In this document: positions 59,668 through 64,000 of the stretch, piece after piece
Layout: the number at the start of each line of letters is the position of its first letter
How positions within the stretch are numbered: position 1 is the stretch's first letter
Source: an uncultured Flavobacteriaceae bacterium
GTDB lineage: Bacteria > Bacteroidota > Bacteroidia > Flavobacteriales > Flavobacteriaceae
Assembly: GCA_937929935.1 (NCBI GenBank)
Contig: CALFUL010000005.1
Location: forward strand, 62,001 to 126,000
Direction: 5' to 3'
Length of the DNA: 64,000 nt
Program-made: the position numbers and the translations under genes
Notes under the pieces: model-generated
Told to the model about the DNA's origin: nothing
Seen by the model: only the letters and a program-made list of their open reading frames with translations
Database searches by the model: none

Positions 59668-61734
59668 ATGAAAAAGCTATATATCCTATTATTCATTCTT
59701 TTTACAGCCACTGTTAGTGCGCAAGTAGATCGGTCTGTAATGCCTAAACCGGGTCCGGCACCAGAAATAAATTTAGAAGACCCACAAAGTTTTGAATTAA
59801 AAAACGGACTCAAAGTTTTAGTGGTTGAAAATCATAAACTACCAAGAGTTTCTATTCAATTACGTATTGATAATCCGCCTTTAGCAGAAGGCGATAAATC
59901 AGGAGTTTCTTCCCTAACAGGTAATTTGCTTGGTATGGGTTCAAAATCTATCTCAAAAGATGATTTTAATGAAGAGGTAGATTTCTTAGGTGCTAGAATG
60001 TTCTTTGGTTCTCAAAGTGCCTTTGCTAGTTCTTTATCTAAATATTTTCCAAGAATTCTTGAGTTAATGGCTGATGCCAGCATCAACCCGAACTTTACGC
60101 AAGAAGAATTTGACAAAGAAAAGAACAAACTCATTACAGGACTAAAAACAGAAGAAAAAGACGTTAAGGCTATCGCAAGTAGAGTTCAAACTGCATTGGC
60201 CTATGGTACGGATCACCCTTTCGGGGAATTTACTACTGAAGAAACAATAAATAATGTCACGCTGGGCGATGTGAAAAACCATTACCAAAACAATTTTGTG
60301 CCAGCAAATGCCTATTTAATTATCATTGGTGATGTTAATTTGAAAGAAACAAAAGCGTTGGTTAAGAAACATTTTACACCTTGGACAAAAGCAACTCCGC
60401 CATCATTTTCTTATACTAATCCGGCAGATGCACTTTACACTCAATTAAATTTTGTTGATGTTCCCAATGCTGTACAATCAGAAATATCAGTACAAAATTT
60501 GGTTAATTTAAAAATGAAAGATCCTGATTATTTGTCAGTTCTAATGACAAATGAAATATTAGGTGGTGGTGGTGCAGGAAGATTGTATTCAAACCTTAGA
60601 GAAGATAAAGGGTTTACTTATGGCTCCTATTCTGGTATTGGAAATGATAAAAATGGTCCTTCTCGTTTTAGAGCTGTTGCAGCTGTTAGAAATGCAGTAA
60701 CCGATAGTTCTGTAGTAGAAATTCTTAAAGAAATTGACCTTATTAGAAATACTGATGTATCAGAAGAAGAATTAGCAAATGCTAAAGCTAAGTATTTGGG
60801 TCGATTTGTAATGGCTCTAGAAGACCCTGAAACAATAGCTAGATATGCTTTCAACATTCAAACTGAAGGTCTTGACAAAGATTTTTATAAAAGCTATTTA
60901 GAAAATATTAGTGCGATTAGTGTTACTGATATTAAAAACGCCGCACAAAAATATTTCAGTGCTGATAAATTGAGAATTGTTGTTGCCGGTAAGGGGAGTG
61001 AAGTTCTTGAGAATCTTGAAAAAATCACCTTAAATGACAAGCCGGTTCCGGTTAAATATTTTGACAAGTTCGCAGCAGAAGTTGACAAACCTAATTACAA
61101 AATGGCTGTGCCTTCAGACGTAACAGTAGGTTCAATTCTCACAAAATATATTGACGCTATTGGCGGTAAAGATAAATTAGCTGGAGTAAACGCATATGTC
61201 ATGAATGCTGAAGCTGAAATGCAAGGCATGAAATTAAATCTTGAAATGAAAAAAACTGATAAAAAACAGTTTATGCAAGATGTTAAGGTTATGGGCAATT
61301 CAATGAGCAAGCAGGTTTTAAATGGCGATTCAGGTTATGTAGTAATGCAAGGGCAACGAAAAGACATGGATGCCTCTGAACTTGAAAAAGTAAGTGTTGA
61401 AGCGGATCCTTTTCCTGAATTAAACTACAGCGTTGATACTATTATGTTAGAAGGTATTGAAGATGTAAACGGTCAAAAAGCCTATAAAATTAAAATCTCT
61501 GATGAAAAGTCTGCATTTTACAGTATCGAAACTGGTTTAAAAATTCAAGAGGTTACTAAGGTAGAAGCCATGGGGCAAGAAGTTGTGAGCACCTTTAATT
61601 TTGGTGATTACAAAGAGGTAAACGGAATTCTTTTTCCCTTTACCCTTAGTCAATCAATGGGGCCTCAATCAATAGATTTTATTGTAAGTGAAATAAAAAT
61701 CAATGAAGGCGTTTCAGACGCTGATTTTGAATAA
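59668..61734 (+). CDS. M16 family peptidase, non-catalytic subunit with extra C-terminal domain
   Basis: 688 residues: signal peptide (MKKLYILLFILFTATVSAQ), an M16 module to about 480 that lacks HxxEH (LTGNLLGMGSKS sits in its place) but keeps the substrate-binding region LREDKGFTYGSYS, then an added beta-rich domain (about 485-688: YIDAIGGKDKL, VNGILFPFTLSQSMG) like outer-membrane lipoprotein-sorting modules. The two-domain form is usual in Bacteroidota. Partner of the gene upstream. Confidence 0.92.
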   Translation: MKKLYILLFILFTATVSAQVDRSVMPKPGPAPEINLEDPQSFELKNGLKVLVVENHKLPRVSIQLRIDNPPLAEGDKSGVSSLTGNLLGMGSKSISKDDFNEEVDFLGARMFFGSQSAFASSLSKYFPRILELMADASINPNFTQEEFDKEKNKLITGLKTEEKDVKAIASRVQTALAYGTDHPFGEFTTEETINNVTLGDVKNHYQNNFVPANAYLIIIGDVNLKETKALVKKHFTPWTKATPPSFSYTNPADALYTQLNFVDVPNAVQSEISVQNLVNLKMKDPDYLSVLMTNEILGGGGAGRLYSNLREDKGFTYGSYSGIGNDKNGPSRFRAVAAVRNAVTDSSVVEILKEIDLIRNTDVSEEELANAKAKYLGRFVMALEDPETIARYAFNIQTEGLDKDFYKSYLENISAISVTDIKNAAQKYFSADKLRIVVAGKGSEVLENLEKITLNDKPVPVKYFDKFAAEVDKPNYKMAVPSDVTVGSILTKYIDAIGGKDKLAGVNAYVMNAEAEMQGMKLNLEMKKTDKKQFMQDVKVMGNSMSKQVLNGDSGYVVMQGQRKDMDASELEKVSVEADPFPELNYSVDTIMLEGIEDVNGQKAYKIKISDEKSAFYSIETGLKIQEVTKVEAMGQEVVSTFNFGDYKEVNGILFPFTLSQSMGPQSIDFIVSEIKINEGVSDADFE

Positions 61735-61754
61735 AATCACTTTCATAGAATAAG

Positions 61755-61789
61755 AAACCCTGATGCTAGTTAGCATCAGGGTTTTTTTT
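61755..61789 (+). terminator. Intrinsic terminator of the M16 operon
   Basis: AACCCTGATGCTA / TAGCATCAGGGTT, a 13-bp perfect stem with a 2-base loop in the notation used here (the hairpin closes on a few central bases), followed by eight T. Confidence 0.93.
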
Positions 61790-61808
61790 ATAAAAACACT
61801 AAAAACTA

Positions 61809-62555
61809 CTATCCGATTTTTCGAATTTCGGCTTCGCCAATCATAATGCCTTTTTCAATATTTGCTGATCCTTTATAATTTATGGTGGTTTCTCCGTAAC
61901 ACGTAACCTTCAATCGTTCTGACACATTTACTCTAAAATTACTTTCACCGTACGCTGTAATTTTTGTTGTAGTATTTTTCATGCCTAAGGTATTTACCTC
62001 ACTCTCTCCGTATGCACGATAAACTTGTCTACCCACATCGCCTGACTTAATTTCTAAATAGCTTTCACCATATATTGCTACCGTTAATTCCTCAGTAGTT
62101 ATAGCATCAAAATAAATTTTTGATTCACCATAAATAGTCAATTTTAGACTTTTTTGTTCAATTGGACTTTCGCATTTTACAACTTCTTCACCCCTAACTG
62201 ACAATGTGTTCAACTTTTTATAGGTAATTGTCGCCGTAGCCATCGTTCCATTGTAAATCGAACGCTTTCCTTTCCATTTGTCATTATCCACCTTTTCTGA
62301 TTTTGTAACCGTTTTAGCTCCATCTAAATATAATCGTAGCGTTTTACCTTCTACAACTATATTAATTTTATCGTTAGATACTTTAGCATTTTCGATTTTC
62401 ACAGATTCTTCATTCCCTTCTACGAGAATAACTTCAATATGAGGACTTACAATTACTTTTTCGAAAGATTTTACTTGTGTTATTTGCGCCGAGCTCCATT
62501 GAGAAACTATGAATACTACGGCCATAACAATTGCTGATGCGCTACTATTTTTCAT
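61809..62555 (-). CDS. Exported GIN-domain protein (DUF2807)
   Basis: 248 residues with signal peptide (AIVMAVVFIVSQWSSAQ) and the GIN-type beta-helix domain: FEKVIVSPHIEVILVEG near 30, then repeating short units (AYGES, IYGESKIYF, CYGETTIN) along the C-terminal half, seen as a YGES/YGET ladder of about six copies. Such solenoids are on the cell surface or in the periplasm; function unknown. Confidence 0.88.
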   Translation of the reverse strand: MKNSSASAIVMAVVFIVSQWSSAQITQVKSFEKVIVSPHIEVILVEGNEESVKIENAKVSNDKINIVVEGKTLRLYLDGAKTVTKSEKVDNDKWKGKRSIYNGTMATATITYKKLNTLSVRGEEVVKCESPIEQKSLKLTIYGESKIYFDAITTEELTVAIYGESYLEIKSGDVGRQVYRAYGESEVNTLGMKNTTTKITAYGESNFRVNVSERLKVTCYGETTINYKGSANIEKGIMIGEAEIRKIG

Positions 62556-62615
62556 TATCGTTTGTTTTAGTTATTCTAAAGACCAGAGTGAAAGTAAATT
62601 GTTACAATTTTTTAA

Positions 62616-63491
62616 TTATTTCTTTTTTTTATTCACTAACCAAACTCCTAAAAGAATAATTGATGCGCCAATTAATTGGTAAGCGGTTACTTTTTCGCCA
62701 TCCCAAACGCCCCAAAAAATGGCTACTAAAGGAATTAGGTACGTTACTGATGCCGCAAAAACTGGGCTCGAAACATGTATCAATTTATTGAAATACATAT
62801 TCGCAATTGCTGTACCTAAAATGGCTAAAGCCAAAACATACCACATGGCATTTTGCATGGGTAGGCTATTTGAAATCTCAGTAAAAAATCCAGAATAACC
62901 AACAAGTATTAAGGCTGGTAAAAAAGCCACTGCAAAGCTTCCTGTTGTTACAGCTAATGCACTAAGATGCGGAAGTTTATTTTTTATGATATTGATATTG
63001 ACAGCGTATCCTAAGGCTGATAATAATACATAAATGGAATACCAATAATTCTGGTCAGGCACCAACTCCATCCCTGAAACAATTAAAGCTACTGTGCCAA
63101 AAAGACCAATAAATACCCCAACTAATTGTCTTTTATTTAAAAATGCGCCAAACATACCCACGCCTACTATTGAAGTTAGTAAAGGTACTGTAGAGTTAAA
63201 AATTGCGGTAACCCCACTATCTAACTGAGTTTGTGCTAATGCGAATAAAAAAGGTGGAAAAAATGAACTTAATAAACCCCCAATAAAGATCCATTTCCAA
63301 TCTCGTGAACTTAAATTTCTAATGCTTTTAAAGCCCAGAATAAATAAGGTTAGTGATGCAATAATAATACGTAAACCACCAACTTCAATGGCAGTTAAGC
63401 CCAACAAAGCCCTTTTCATTAAAATGAAGGAAGACCCCCAAACTAAAGAAAGTAAGATGAGATAAAACCATTTTTTAAAATAATCGCTCAC
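62616..63491 (-). CDS. EamA/DMT family transporter
   Basis: 291 residues with about ten membrane helices in two EamA repeats (SLVWGSSFILMKRALLGL at the start, NVNIIKNKLP at the mid-point). Family members export amino acids, nucleosides or other metabolites. Substrate unknown. Divergent from the lipoprotein at 63582. Confidence 0.9.
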   Translation of the reverse strand: MSDYFKKWFYLILLSLVWGSSFILMKRALLGLTAIEVGGLRIIIASLTLFILGFKSIRNLSSRDWKWIFIGGLLSSFFPPFLFALAQTQLDSGVTAIFNSTVPLLTSIVGVGMFGAFLNKRQLVGVFIGLFGTVALIVSGMELVPDQNYWYSIYVLLSALGYAVNINIIKNKLPHLSALAVTTGSFAVAFLPALILVGYSGFFTEISNSLPMQNAMWYVLALAILGTAIANMYFNKLIHVSSPVFAASVTYLIPLVAIFWGVWDGEKVTAYQLIGASIILLGVWLVNKKKK

Positions 63492-63581
63492 GAATAAATT
63501 TTAGACAAAAGTGAAACTTTTAATTTCAAATCAAGCGTTTTAAATTCTTAATTTTACTTTCGTTTAATAAATATCAATACT

Positions 63582-64000
63582 ATGAAAAAATTGCTTTTAA
63601 TGCTGCTCACGCTTTCTTTCATGATTAATTTTTCTTGTAAAGAGGATAAACAAAAAGTAGCGGTTACAACTGAAAATCAAATGGAAAAAGTAATCGCCAT
63701 ACATGATGAGGTCATGCCTAAAATGGGCAAAGTAGGACGTCTTGTGGGGCAATTGAGAAAAAAAATTGATGCTGATCAAGGTAGCATGATTGAAAAGAAT
63801 GTTATGGAAGATTTACAGGAAGCGAACGCAGCGATGATGGAATGGATGCAAAATTTTGGTACTACTTTTGACTCTGATGAAATCATGAATGGAAAAGCAC
63901 TTTCTGATGAAAAACAGCTACTTTTAGATCAAGAAGAACAAAAAATCATTGAAGTAAAAGAAAAAATAGAAACAAGTATTTCAAAAGCAGAAGAAATACT
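63582..64000 (+). CDS. Helical lipoprotein of unknown function, partial at window end
   Basis: The first 139 residues of a lipoprotein: signal MKKLLLMLLTLSFMINFSC (Cys19), then a long charged helical body with repeated Met (VMPKMGKVGRLVGQLRKKI, AAMMEWMQNFGTTFDSDE). It resembles proteins often mislabelled viral A-type inclusion protein in Flavobacteriia. The frame is open to the last base; the end is outside the window. Confidence 0.75.
   Translation, partial: MKKLLLMLLTLSFMINFSCKEDKQKVAVTTENQMEKVIAIHDEVMPKMGKVGRLVGQLRKKIDADQGSMIEKNVMEDLQEANAAMMEWMQNFGTTFDSDEIMNGKALSDEKQLLLDQEEQKIIEVKEKIETSISKAEEI

Overview
The window looks like a chromosomal stretch of a marine Flavobacteriaceae species (phylum Bacteroidota). 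The DNA is AT-rich, Shine-Dalgarno sites are absent or weak, and several genes are preceded by the Bacteroidota -7 element TAnnTTTG. Type IX secretion (T9SS) sorting domains are present, and many families are typical of Flavobacteriia (DUF4296, DUF4271, DUF3098, DUF4301, DUF3127, DUF2452, Lacal_2735, TIGR03643). Neighbour orders such as ftsX-DUF3098-uppP-truB and DUF4296-pyrC-glycosyltransferase are also typical. No rRNA, tRNA, CRISPR array, prophage or plasmid gene was seen. Most of the window is housekeeping.

Layout. 1-3181: a truncated penicillin-acylase lipoprotein and an MsbA-type ABC exporter. 3421-8331 (minus): recQ, 2Fe-2S ferredoxin, ferredoxin-NADP reductase, a NifU-like scaffold and Mrp, an iron-sulfur and redox cluster. 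8421-11909 (minus): Atl-like protein, LysE exporter, trmB and a PhoR/PhoB-type two-component pair. 12159-12945: two tiny secreted proteins that are almost only a T9SS sorting domain, divergent from that pair. 13047-26161: LuxE-like protein, tyrS, an epimerase, DUF4296/pyrC/dolichol-phosphate-mannose-synthase-like operon, GT39/DUF4271/hemD operon, saccharopine dehydrogenase, Lrp regulator, a zinc peptidase and SemiSWEET. 26418-30149: leuS, strongly enlarged by inserted elements. 30230-43478: UbiA prenyltransferase, T9SS type B protein, ftsX-DUF3098-uppP-truB, YitT, tag, aat, DUF3127, an orphan histidine kinase, HIT and greA. 43610-49505: a TonB receptor under a TPP riboswitch, then DUF4301, a NadR-like kinase, a PnuC/PnuT permease and a thiamine-binding protein, which together look like thiamine salvage. 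49538-51576: phosphopantetheinyl transferase and ahcY. 51776-55686: small proteins and a tightly packed photolyase operon. 55774-56447: a broken M19 dipeptidase. 56444-64000: lipoprotein, rpmA, rplU with a C-terminal fusion, a pair of M16 peptidases, a GIN-domain protein, an EamA transporter and a partial lipoprotein.

The strongest unusual signal is in leuS. A 566-bp unit (28697-29262) bounded by 33-bp inverted repeats (30 of 33 identical) lies in frame inside the editing-domain region. It carries a DUF559 (PD-(D/E)XK-like) nuclease domain with apparently intact catalytic residues. Three more solitary copies of the same GC-rich palindrome are translated in frame elsewhere in the gene. This resembles the Rickettsia palindromic elements in principle, but with a linked nuclease domain. 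Second-rank signals are the riboswitch-controlled thiamine locus with a hairpin covering the receptor start codon, a photolyase that has lost three of the four Fe-S cysteines expected for its family, cargo-less T9SS proteins beside a two-component system, and an L21 ribosomal protein fused to a helix-hairpin-helix domain.
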